From: JAIBDK01 sp965261915
GTDB lineage: Bacteria; Pseudomonadota; Gammaproteobacteria; Arenicellales; Poriferihabitantaceae
Direction of reading: 5' to 3'
DNA length: 64,000 nucleotides
Assembly (NCBI GenBank): GCA_965261915.1
Contig: CBDHDW010000013.1
Location: forward strand, 558,001 to 622,000
Positions within the stretch are counted from its first letter, which is position 1. Every line of letters starts with the position of its first letter. The notes under the pieces are model-generated. The model searched no databases and had not been told where the DNA came from. It worked only from the letters and a program-made list of their open reading frames with translations. Positions 9,109-17,226 of the stretch are shown in pieces. The translations under genes and the position numbers were made by a program.

Positions 9109-9591
9109 CTAGAGCAAACCCAGCAGGGTTTCCGCATCGCTTACCGCAAATTTACCGGCTTCTTCAATGTTAAGATGCGTTACCACCCCGTCTTCCGCTA
9201 TTAAAGCATAGCGTTGTGAACGCAATCCGAAGTTTCGCGCCGTTAAATCCAGTTCTAAACCCAACGCCTGTGTAAACGACGCACTGCCGTCTGCAATCAT
9301 CAAAACCTTATCCCCAACATTGTGCGCCTCTCCCCATGCACCCATTACAAACGCATCATTAACCGACAGACACCCTATTGTATCGACACCCTTGGCTTTA
9401 ATCGCATCATGGTGCTCTACGTAGCCTGGTAAATGTGCAGCGGAACAGGTTGGCGTAAAGGCCCCTGGCAACGCAAACATCACCACTTTTTTTGCCGCGA
9501 ATATTTCATCCGTGTTCATATCTTTTGCGCCATCAGAAGTCATGGTTGAAATCGTGACGTTTGGAATTTTTTCACCAATTTGTATAGTCAT
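9109..9591 (-). CDS. Peroxiredoxin, Prx5-like (redoxin family)
   Basis: A 160-aa thiol peroxidase. The peroxidatic cysteine is C49 in PGAFTPTCS, the signature of the Prx5 group, with the supporting Arg in the later LRSQRYA segment. It reduces hydrogen peroxide or alkyl hydroperoxides using glutathione/glutaredoxin or thioredoxin. No second cysteine is visible, so it probably acts as a 1-Cys enzyme. TAGGAG lies 6 nt before the ATG. The nearby oxyR set suggests a shared oxidative-stress theme, but it is a separate unit. Confidence 0.92.
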   Translation of the reverse strand: MTIQIGEKIPNVTISTMTSDGAKDMNTDEIFAAKKVVMFALPGAFTPTCSAAHLPGYVEHHDAIKAKGVDTIGCLSVNDAFVMGAWGEAHNVGDKVLMIADGSASFTQALGLELDLTARNFGLRSQRYALIAEDGVVTHLNIEEAGKFAVSDAETLLGLL

Positions 9592-9715
9592 TTATTACTC
9601 CTAAATTAAGTAAATTACACCGGGATTCATTTACAACCCGGGAATTCGTTTCAAAAAGAACTGACCCAATCATGATCAATTCACTCGATTGCCAATAGCA
9701 GATTTTAACAAATAC

Positions 9716-10582
9716 TTAAAGCAACCACCAAAGCACCAAAGACAGCACACCGACAGCCATACCATTTCCGATCAGCACGAGCGATGCCACTACTTCAGGT
9801 TCTTGTTTGTATTGCTCTGACATCAAAAAATTCAGCACAGCGGGCGGCAAAGCAGAGAACAGCAGCAGGTTTGCCGCCTGAAGCTGATCAAGCGGGAGAA
9901 TTGCCACAGCGATCAACCCAAATATCAGACCGGACAACGGCCCAACCAGTCCGCCAACCAAACCGATTTGCAAATGTTCGATTTTGGTACTTCGCATTCT
10001 TACGCCCAATGAAAACAGCATGAGGGGTATTACGATATCCCCAAGCATTGAAATTGGCAGTAATACAACATTCGGCAAAGTGATACCGGTGAAGTTAAAC
10101 AACAGAGCCAGAGCGGTTGCCACATTAACAGGATTAGTTAACAAGCCCTTCCAGGATACCACCCCACCAAATAAGTAAACTCCAAGGGTAAAGTGGCCAA
10201 AATTGCTAATTAAAAACAATATTACGGCGGCCGCCAATGCTTCATCACCAAACGCCAACACCGCAAGCGGCAGCCCCAAATTTCCACAATTATTAAACAT
10301 CATGCTCGGCAGAAATGCTTTCATTGGATAATGTAAAAGACGGCCAACAATCCAGGAAATTAACCCTGAACCCAGAACCACTATGACACAAGCCAGGATC
10401 AGCCATTGGTATTCCAGTACGGCAAATTCACCGCTGGAAATAACATCAAACGCCAGTGCAGGAACGAAAACACGCAATACCAGCCCATTGGCTACATCCA
10501 TATCAGGCTTAAAACGAATGGCATAACAATAGCCCAGCGCAACGATGCTGACGACAGGAAACAGGATTGAAAGAATTTCCAT
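9716..10582 (-). CDS. AEC family permease (auxin efflux carrier-like)
   Basis: A 288-aa integral membrane protein with about ten hydrophobic segments spread evenly over its length and short loops, as in the AEC family. These carriers export or exchange small organic anions such as malate or malonate; the substrate is not evident here. The NCGNLGLPL segment at about residue 90 is typical of the family. It stands alone, with IS66-A copy 2 inserted about 140 bp upstream of its start, so its promoter region could be affected. Confidence 0.85.
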   Translation of the reverse strand: MEILSILFPVVSIVALGYCYAIRFKPDMDVANGLVLRVFVPALAFDVISSGEFAVLEYQWLILACVIVVLGSGLISWIVGRLLHYPMKAFLPSMMFNNCGNLGLPLAVLAFGDEALAAAVILFLISNFGHFTLGVYLFGGVVSWKGLLTNPVNVATALALLFNFTGITLPNVVLLPISMLGDIVIPLMLFSLGVRMRSTKIEHLQIGLVGGLVGPLSGLIFGLIAVAILPLDQLQAANLLLFSALPPAVLNFLMSEQYKQEPEVVASLVLIGNGMAVGVLSLVLWWLL

Positions 10583-10721
10583 TTACTCGGATTACACAAT
10601 GTAATGATGAGCGCTGAGATTGCATCAAGATGCTGATTTGTTCAACTCCTTTTAAATCTCAAATCCAACCTGCAACAATTCAATTACTTAGCCAAACCCA
10701 AATTCGTTTTTAAGTTCAAAG

Positions 10722-12245
10722 GTAACTGCCCAGGTACCCTAAGGAATAATTCTCTTGCCTGAGGAATCCCGATGTGATTCATTAAGATTATGATTTTTCC
10801 AGACGCACCCAAAGGTTATGTTTCCGTTGAGGCTTATGAAGAGCTGAAGCAGAAGAATGCACAAACGATAGCCCTGCTTGTGGCTCGCATTGAAGACCTT
10901 GAGCGTCGCCTCAGCTTGAACAGCAGCAACAGTAGCAAGCCGCCTTCAAGCGACGGCCTAAAGAAGCCCAAGGCTGAACCCAGAACCAAAAGTCTGCGGA
11001 GAAAATCCGGTAAAAAGTCAGGCGGGCAGAAAAGCCACAAGGGAAGCACTCTGTGCCAAACGGCAGATCCCGATCATGTTGAAGATCACTTTCCTTCTGT
11101 CTGCGGGCAATGTGGCACACCGCTGTCGCCATCAATGGCAGAGGATTACGCCGCACGACAGGTGTTTGACCTGCCCGAGCCACAGCCCTTGGTGACAACC
11201 GAACACCGGGCGCATATCTGCCTTTGTGGCCACTGTGGAGAAACAACCAAGGCGGCGTTTCCTCTGGAAGTAAAGGCACCCGTGCAGTACGGGCCACGCA
11301 TCGCCGGAGTGGCAACATATCTCCAATGCGCCCATTTCCTGCCGGAAGACAGACTGGCGCAAATAATGGCCGATTTGTTCAATGCCCCTTTGGTTCCTGC
11401 CACTGTGGCCGCCATGAACCGCAAAGCATCAGAGCGGCTCAAGGGGGTTGCTTCTCACCTGCAGGATGTGATCGCCCAACAGGTCCACGTCAAACATCTT
11501 GACGAGACGGGTTTCCGGATTACGGGGTGCCTGCAATGGCTTCACGTTGCCTGTACACCGCTTCTGGCTTTCTACCGGGTCAGCAGCAAACGCGGTAATC
11601 TGTTATCCAATCTCACGGGCTGTATCGTGCATGATCATTGGCAGCCCTACTTCACGCTGGATGGTGTTACCCATGCGTTGTGCAATGCACACCATTTACG
11701 GGAACTGCAAGCGTTGGTCGAAATCGAACAGGAAGATTGGGCTGGTCAGATGCAAAGGCTACTGCGGCGTGCGCACCATGTCACACAGGCCGCGCGGGAT
11801 AAGGGCGTGGCGGTTTCAACGCCGCTTGTTGCGCTTATTAATCGGCGATACGACAGGATCATCACCGCAGCATTGGATTTCCATGAGGAATTGCCTCCAC
11901 TCGTGCCGCCAAAACCCGGAAGACGGGGGCGCAAGAAGCGACGGACAGGACATAATCTGGCTTTACGATTGCGCGATCACAAGGAAGGCACCCTGCGCTT
12001 TCTGACAGATCCCGACGTACCCTTCACAAACAACGAAGCTGAACGCGACCTGCGGATGATGAAACTACGTCAGAAAATATCGGGCGGGTTCAGGTCTGAA
12101 CAAGGTGCAGAGGATTTTGCGACCCTGCGCAGCGTCATCACAACGGCCAGAAAACAAGGATGGAACATCATCGAAACACTGATGATGCCTGCCGATCAGA
12201 TTATCGCAACACTGAAATACGCTTAAAAACAACCTGGGCAGTTAC
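10722..12245 (+). mobile_element. IS66-A copy 2, complete
   Basis: A 1524-bp element with the same 14-bp terminal inverted repeats as copy 1 and a perfect 8-bp target duplication GTTCAAAG (10714-10721 and 12246-12253). It lies between the AEC permease gene and the MTHFR-like gene and interrupts neither. Its coding variants group with copy 4, whereas its leader lacks the 14-bp duplication present in copies 3 and 4. Confidence 0.95.
10790..12226 (+). CDS. IS66 family transposase, IS66-A copy 2
   Basis: An intact 478-aa DDE transposase with the same zinc-finger and D/D/E layout as copy 1. It differs from copy 1 at a few residues: start MIFPDAPKG, KSHKG instead of KGHKG, AHIC instead of AHVC, TTKAAF instead of TTRAAF and ALDFHEE instead of ALGFHEE. 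The first four of these changes are shared wholly or largely with copy 4. Confidence 0.93.
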   Translation: MIFPDAPKGYVSVEAYEELKQKNAQTIALLVARIEDLERRLSLNSSNSSKPPSSDGLKKPKAEPRTKSLRRKSGKKSGGQKSHKGSTLCQTADPDHVEDHFPSVCGQCGTPLSPSMAEDYAARQVFDLPEPQPLVTTEHRAHICLCGHCGETTKAAFPLEVKAPVQYGPRIAGVATYLQCAHFLPEDRLAQIMADLFNAPLVPATVAAMNRKASERLKGVASHLQDVIAQQVHVKHLDETGFRITGCLQWLHVACTPLLAFYRVSSKRGNLLSNLTGCIVHDHWQPYFTLDGVTHALCNAHHLRELQALVEIEQEDWAGQMQRLLRRAHHVTQAARDKGVAVSTPLVALINRRYDRIITAALDFHEELPPLVPPKPGRRGRKKRRTGHNLALRLRDHKEGTLRFLTDPDVPFTNNEAERDLRMMKLRQKISGGFRSEQGAEDFATLRSVITTARKQGWNIIETLMMPADQIIATLKYA

Positions 12246-12379
12246 GTTCAAAGACTGAAGTACATGTGAGACAAAGTTGCTTAGACGTGTTTTTGGCATT
12301 CCTGCAGTCGCGAATGGACAAGTTTATTTTTCAACTTGGATCGACAATTCGCGATTATCATCAAACTCACTTAAACGAT

Positions 12380-13282
12380 ATGGCTGCAACTCAGGATATT
12401 CAAAACTTCTTAAACGGCTTCACCGCAGAAACCACACCGGGGTCTGCCGCAAAAATACCTGATTTTCGCGAACACCTGCGTCAGGGGACTGTTGTGTATA
12501 TCACGTTCCTACCGGGCTCGGATTTTAACGATACGGTTTCAGTAGCCAAACGTCTGCGCGAACAAGGTTTCGTTGCCGTTCCCCATTTCGCAGCACGCAG
12601 CATAAAAGACAAAGCCACACTCAATGACTATCTCAGCCGTGTGGTAGGAGAAGCTGGCGTTGACTGGACGCTTTGCATTGCGGGTGCAGTTGATCATCCT
12701 GTTGGTGAATTTTCCGATTCCACACAAATGCTGAATACGGGTCTTTTTGACAAACACGGAATTAAGCGCATTGCACTCGCCGGCCACCCCGAAGGAAGTC
12801 CTGACATGAGCGATGAAGCAATAATGACCGCACTAAAATGGAAGAACAGCTTTAGCGATAAAACCGATGCCGAGATGTATCTGGTAACGCAGTTTGCATT
12901 TGAATCAGAGCCCGTTATTAGCTGGGACCGAATGCTTCAATCCGAGGGTAACCGTCTACCCATTCACATCGGCATGCCGGGTCTTGCCACATTAAAAACA
13001 TTACTCATGCATGCCAAAGCGTGTGGAATTGGTGCTTCAATGAAGTTTCTCACCAAGCAGGCAAAAAATGTAACCAAACTGATGGTAGTGAATACACCCG
13101 ATAAACTGGTTCGCGAGCTCGCGGACTATTGTGCACATGACGAAAACTCGGGAATCACAGGCGTCCATATGTATCCACTTGGCGGATTACGAAGAAGCGC
13201 AATCTGGAGTTACGCCGTAACCGACGGTCAATTCACGCTTAACGATAAAGGCGGATTCAAAGTCGATGTGGATTACAGTTAA
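12380..13282 (+). CDS. Short methylenetetrahydrofolate reductase-like protein
   Basis: A roughly 300-aa TIM-barrel-type protein resembling the short MTHFR-like group rather than the canonical E. coli MetF. Supportive stretches are YITFLPGSDF near the N-terminus, IALAGHPEGSP in the middle (the position of the family G-HP segment) and GVHMYPLGGL near the C-terminus. Canonical enzymes reduce 5,10-methylene-THF to 5-methyl-THF with FAD; this divergent group may serve methyl-group catabolism. The reading frame is open back to 12266, but those 38 residues are not family-like, so I start at the ATG at 12380 (MAATQDIQNF). No folate or methionine gene is adjacent. IS66-A copy 2 ends 134 bp upstream. 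Confidence 0.7.
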   Translation: MAATQDIQNFLNGFTAETTPGSAAKIPDFREHLRQGTVVYITFLPGSDFNDTVSVAKRLREQGFVAVPHFAARSIKDKATLNDYLSRVVGEAGVDWTLCIAGAVDHPVGEFSDSTQMLNTGLFDKHGIKRIALAGHPEGSPDMSDEAIMTALKWKNSFSDKTDAEMYLVTQFAFESEPVISWDRMLQSEGNRLPIHIGMPGLATLKTLLMHAKACGIGASMKFLTKQAKNVTKLMVVNTPDKLVRELADYCAHDENSGITGVHMYPLGGLRRSAIWSYAVTDGQFTLNDKGGFKVDVDYS

Positions 13283-13454
13283 CTGATTGGTTGCATCGGT
13301 GTTCTTCAAAAGTTGCACAACCGATTTGCTATAACCTATCTGGAGGGATTGCTTTTTTGTAATGTCATCTTCAATGCCCAACATTGCAGTTCGAATTACA
13401 ACACCGGATGACACTGTACCGCTTTGCAAACTCCTTAAATGAAATTAAGAGGAT

Positions 13455-14090
13455 TTACGACTCAACCAGAATTACATGAAATTTTCTGGGACCATGGGCC
13501 CCATATACAATGGTCTGTTCAATATCGGCCGTCTTCGAAGGCCCGGTAATCAAATTAATCGCTCTAGGTTGCTCGTCGATCAATGGCCACAAATCTTCTA
13601 GTGCCGGAATAATAGTTGAGCATTTCAGTACGGCGACATTGATCTCAGGAAGATAGTTTGGCGTTATCGGGGAATCTGCCCCTGAAATCATGGCAATGGT
13701 TCCGGTTTCTGCGATACCAGCAAAGGCCATGGTTACTGAAACCCGGTCCGATTTATTCGCCCTTCTAAAATCAGCTTGGCGCGGGCTCCAGTCTAGCTCG
13801 CTCAATTCAGGATGAGTAGATACCAGCAACACTCCGTTCTCCCTGATACTCCCCATAAACTTGTTTACCCGCATAGGTAATTCAGCAAGCCTGGAAATTC
13901 GCTCAGAAGTCCCATGAACCAGTGCCAGTTTGGTTGTGAAACTCGAAACATAGTCATCCAGCCACCCTTCCTCATATGAGGGCTCTGGCGGTTTAGGAAT
14001 TGAACCCGAAACACCGCTTTGGGAACAAGTAGTGCTATTTTTTCGTATTCTTCCCAGAATCGACTCGCGAGCTATTCTATTTCGTTCCAT
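13455..14090 (-). CDS. lutC: Lactate utilization protein C (LutC/YkgG family)
   Basis: Third gene of a lutABC operon, about 211 aa in the LUD (DUF162) family. Family stretches are AGIAETGTIAMISG and the C-terminal ITGPSKTADIEQTIVYGAHGP, which LutB carries in related form. The open frame extends further upstream inside lutB, but the ATG at 14090 (protein MERNRIARES) lies 4 nt after the lutB stop and matches known LutC starts. LutC works with LutA and LutB to oxidise L-lactate to pyruvate; its own chemical role is unclear. Confidence 0.85.
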   Translation of the reverse strand: MERNRIARESILGRIRKNSTTCSQSGVSGSIPKPPEPSYEEGWLDDYVSSFTTKLALVHGTSERISRLAELPMRVNKFMGSIRENGVLLVSTHPELSELDWSPRQADFRRANKSDRVSVTMAFAGIAETGTIAMISGADSPITPNYLPEINVAVLKCSTIIPALEDLWPLIDEQPRAINLITGPSKTADIEQTIVYGAHGPRKFHVILVES

Positions 14091-14094
14091 GTTG

Positions 14095-15510
14095 TTACCG
14101 GTTTCGCCACATACGCTGAAAAGTTGCTGATGATGGTGCTGGAAAATCACGCGAGACGGTCCAGGAATTTGCAAACAGCAATCTGCGGAAACGACCTCGT
14201 CTAGCCCTGGCAGATAATCGGTCAAACAAATAAAGTGATTTAGCGGACAAATTTGTCAAAAAACGGTATAGCGTTGGACGTTTCGCAGCCTGGAACCAAA
14301 GTCCTATCCCAGCTGTTCTGTTGGTTTGGGATGATTCAGTCAAATCCATCCGGTGCTGGCGCAGCAAATCTGGCAGCGGTATTTTAACCGGGCAAACCGT
14401 TTGGCAGCGTCCGTTTAGGGTACAGGCGTTAGGTAAATCAGGTGCATTCTCACGACCAACCAGAATAGGTGTTAATACCGACCCCATGGGTCCCGGATAA
14501 ACCCAACCGTATGCATGACCACCGATGCTGGTGTATACCGGACAATGATTCAGGCAAGCACCGCAACGTATGCATCGTAAAATATCCTGATAATCCGTAC
14601 CCAAAATGTCGCTTCTGCCATTGTCCAGCAGCACGACATGAAACTCTTCGGGTCCGTCTAGATCATCCGCCCTTTTTGGGCCATTAAACAACGTCGTATA
14701 GACGCTCATAATCTGCCCGGTGGCACTGCGCGTTAACAGGCGAAACAAACTGCCCAGCGAATTCATATCCGGCACAATTTTCTCAATACTGGCGGTGACG
14801 ATATGTACTTTGGGTAAACAGGAGCTCAGATCGCCATTACCTTCATTCGTAACAATGGCAACAGAACCCGTTTCCGCTACCAGAAAATTACCGCCGGTGA
14901 TGCCGACATCGGCGGTGCAGAAATGATCTCTCAAAATATGCCGTGCCTGATCAACAATTTCTTCGTGTGCCGTGACTTCCTGAAATCCCATATCCTTATG
15001 GTGCTCATAAAACAAATCGGTCACAGATTGCTTGGTTTTGTGAACAGCAGGCGCAATAATATGACTTGGAGTCTCTTTCGCAAGTTGAATAATATATTCA
15101 CCAAGATCAGTTTCAATCACATCAAACCCGGCGTTCTCCAAAGCCGCATTAGTGCCGGCTTCTTCTGAAATCATCGATTTTCCTTTTGCAATCTTCCTGG
15201 CCGCCACCCGTTTACAAATATCAACGATTATCTGGTTTGCTTCTTCCCCGTTTCGTGCCCAATGGACCTGCCCACCCTGTTTGATCACATTGTTCTCAAA
15301 CGTTTTCAGGTAATACTCAAGGTTTTCCAGCGTGTGATTTTTTAAGGCTTTTCCAAACTCACGATAAGTTTCGAAATTAAGCAGTTCCTCGGTAACTTTC
15401 TTCCGTGTATTAACAAACCCGCCCTCTGCCTTCGCCATCGCTGCTCGAAGGTCATCATCGAGCAAAGCTTTTCGTGCAGCCGATTTGAATTTGTGAGTTC
15501 TAACTTCCAT
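14095..15510 (-). CDS. lutB: Lactate utilization iron-sulfur protein B (LutB/YkgF family)
   Basis: A 471-aa protein with an N-terminal LUD domain (up to about 300, including AETGSVAIVTNEGN) followed by a ferredoxin-like region carrying two cluster motifs, CIRCGACLNHCPVY and CTLNGRCQTVCPVKIP. It is the core Fe-S subunit of the Lut L-lactate oxidation system. The lutA stop lies 19 bp upstream and lutC starts 4 bp downstream, so the three genes form one transcription unit. No lactate permease or LutR-type regulator lies beside it. Confidence 0.92.
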   Translation of the reverse strand: MEVRTHKFKSAARKALLDDDLRAAMAKAEGGFVNTRKKVTEELLNFETYREFGKALKNHTLENLEYYLKTFENNVIKQGGQVHWARNGEEANQIIVDICKRVAARKIAKGKSMISEEAGTNAALENAGFDVIETDLGEYIIQLAKETPSHIIAPAVHKTKQSVTDLFYEHHKDMGFQEVTAHEEIVDQARHILRDHFCTADVGITGGNFLVAETGSVAIVTNEGNGDLSSCLPKVHIVTASIEKIVPDMNSLGSLFRLLTRSATGQIMSVYTTLFNGPKRADDLDGPEEFHVVLLDNGRSDILGTDYQDILRCIRCGACLNHCPVYTSIGGHAYGWVYPGPMGSVLTPILVGRENAPDLPNACTLNGRCQTVCPVKIPLPDLLRQHRMDLTESSQTNRTAGIGLWFQAAKRPTLYRFLTNLSAKSLYLFDRLSARARRGRFRRLLFANSWTVSRDFPAPSSATFQRMWRNR

Positions 15511-15529
15511 TCTTCAATTGAGCTCGACG

Positions 15530-16318
15530 TTAATTATCAACCTTAGGTTTTTCGGCAATCCCGTTATCCACCACATCGCCACTTAAAATTTCAGCGTAGT
15601 GATACACCTGGGTTGGTTTGCCCTGACGTTTCAGTCTGCCCGCCATATTCATCAAACAGCCAAGGTCACCACCCAGAACAATGTCCGCATCCGTGTGCTC
15701 CAATCCGGCGATCTTGTTATCGACCATGCGCGTCGAAATCTCCGGAAACTTGACACAAAATGTACCGCCGAAACCGCAGCAAATCTCTGAATTCTCCATT
15801 TCGCTAATCACAATACCCTGACTGTTTTTAAGCAGCTTCCTAGGCTGTGACCGTATTCCGAGCTCTCTTAGACCTGAACAGGAATCATGATAGCTGAATT
15901 TTTTTTCTGGCCATTGGTTTGTTTCCAGAAACTCGACATCTACGCCAAGAACATCAATCAAATACTGAGAAAGCTCCCAGGTTTTTGCCGCTACAGCCTG
16001 ACTCCGTACATGCCACTCTGAATCGGCTTCAAATAATCGAGGATAATGAATTTTCACCATGGCGGCACAAGAGCCAGAGGGGGCTACGACATAATCAAAA
16101 GATTCAAACTGTGCTATAAAATTTTGCGCTAATTCCCTGGTTTTGTGTTTTTCGCCCGAATTATATGCCGGTTGGCCGCAACAGGTTTGCGCTGGAACTG
16201 AGACAGTGGCGCCGTATTTTTCGAGCAGTTTGACAGCAGAAAATGCGACGGATGGTCGAAACAAATCCGCCAGACAAGTAACGAACAAAGCCACATTGTT
16301 TGCTGAATCACTCGTCAT
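15530..16318 (-). CDS. lutA: Lactate utilization protein A (LutA/YkgE family, CCG domain)
   Basis: A 262-aa protein built of two cysteine-rich CCG repeats: CCGQPAYNSG with an upstream Cys in FVTCLADLF, and CCGFGGTFCVKF with an upstream Cys in HDSCSGLRELG. The layout is that of LutA and of HdrB/GlpC C-terminal domains. It is the first gene of the lutABC operon and feeds electrons from lactate oxidation towards the quinone pool. Confidence 0.9.
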   Translation of the reverse strand: MTSDSANNVALFVTCLADLFRPSVAFSAVKLLEKYGATVSVPAQTCCGQPAYNSGEKHKTRELAQNFIAQFESFDYVVAPSGSCAAMVKIHYPRLFEADSEWHVRSQAVAAKTWELSQYLIDVLGVDVEFLETNQWPEKKFSYHDSCSGLRELGIRSQPRKLLKNSQGIVISEMENSEICCGFGGTFCVKFPEISTRMVDNKIAGLEHTDADIVLGGDLGCLMNMAGRLKRQGKPTQVYHYAEILSGDVVDNGIAEKPKVDN

Positions 16319-16360
16319 CGTCGAAAACCAGAACCTGAATTCTAAAACCGGATAGCCAGA

Positions 16361-17182
16361 CTAAGCATCGATGATGCCGCTGATCTGCTGATTTAATTTG
16401 CGCACTTCCTGAGCCGAGGCCTGGGCGAAATCGTCACCGTCACTGGCATAAATTACGCTTCGGGAAACGTTAATAATCAAGCCCTCGTTGTTTGAATTTA
16501 ATCCGCATTGAATGACGCTCTCCAAATCTCCGCCCTGAGCCCCAATCCCGGGAACCAGTAACGGCATATCACCGACAATTGATCGCACTCGCGCCAAAAC
16601 CTCTGGATAGGTAGCACCCACGACCAGGGCGATATTATGATTCCCGTTCCAGTCGACTGCCGCTCGCTTTGCAACGATTTCGAACAGCAAACCCTGGTCT
16701 GTGGAGAGCTCCTGGAATTCGCCACTCCCCTGATTTGATGTACGGCATAATACGATGACACCTCGATCCTGATATTCGGTAAACGGTTGCAGCGTATCCC
16801 CACCCATATAAGGATTCACCGTTACCGCGTCTGCCATATATCGATCAAATGCTTCAATGGCATACATCTGCGCCGTCGCCCCGATATCGTTTCGTTTGGC
16901 ATCCAGAATTACCGGGATATCCGGGTAGTGCTTTTTGATATATTGAATGGTTTGTTCAAGCTGATCTTCCGCTCCCACAGCAGCATAATATGCAATTTGC
17001 GGCTTGTACGCACAAACCAGCCCAGCCGTGGCATCAATTATTGCCTGATTAAATTTAAAGATCGGCAGCTCTTCTTCTCGAAGCGACTTGGGCAGCTTTC
17101 TCAAATCGGGATCCAGTCCCACACACACCATGCTCCCGGTATCTCGCCAACGCTGCTCTAACGATTGATAAAAAATACTCAT
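16361..17182 (-). CDS. pyrF: Orotidine-5'-phosphate decarboxylase (type 2)
   Basis: Catalyses the last step of UMP synthesis, decarboxylating OMP. The protein has about 273 aa, the length of the long type 2 family, with the substrate-binding motif VCVGLDPD near residue 20 and the catalytic Lys/Asp network in DAKRNDIGAT near residue 100. I use the ATG at 17182; an in-frame TTG lies two codons upstream. It is co-directional with lutABC, ending 42 bp before lutA, and follows the lytic transglycosylase gene by 44 bp. Confidence 0.93.
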   Translation of the reverse strand: MSIFYQSLEQRWRDTGSMVCVGLDPDLRKLPKSLREEELPIFKFNQAIIDATAGLVCAYKPQIAYYAAVGAEDQLEQTIQYIKKHYPDIPVILDAKRNDIGATAQMYAIEAFDRYMADAVTVNPYMGGDTLQPFTEYQDRGVIVLCRTSNQGSGEFQELSTDQGLLFEIVAKRAAVDWNGNHNIALVVGATYPEVLARVRSIVGDMPLLVPGIGAQGGDLESVIQCGLNSNNEGLIINVSRSVIYASDGDDFAQASAQEVRKLNQQISGIIDA

Positions 17183-17226
17183 AGTCAAATTGTAAACCTG
17201 CTGTATATGATTAACCGAAGCTTTTT

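Noticed and set aside
12266..12379. N-terminal extension of the MTHFR-like protein starting at GTG 12266
   Set aside because: The first 38 residues look unlike the family and run up to the IS66-A target site; the ATG at 12380 gives a normal N-terminus.
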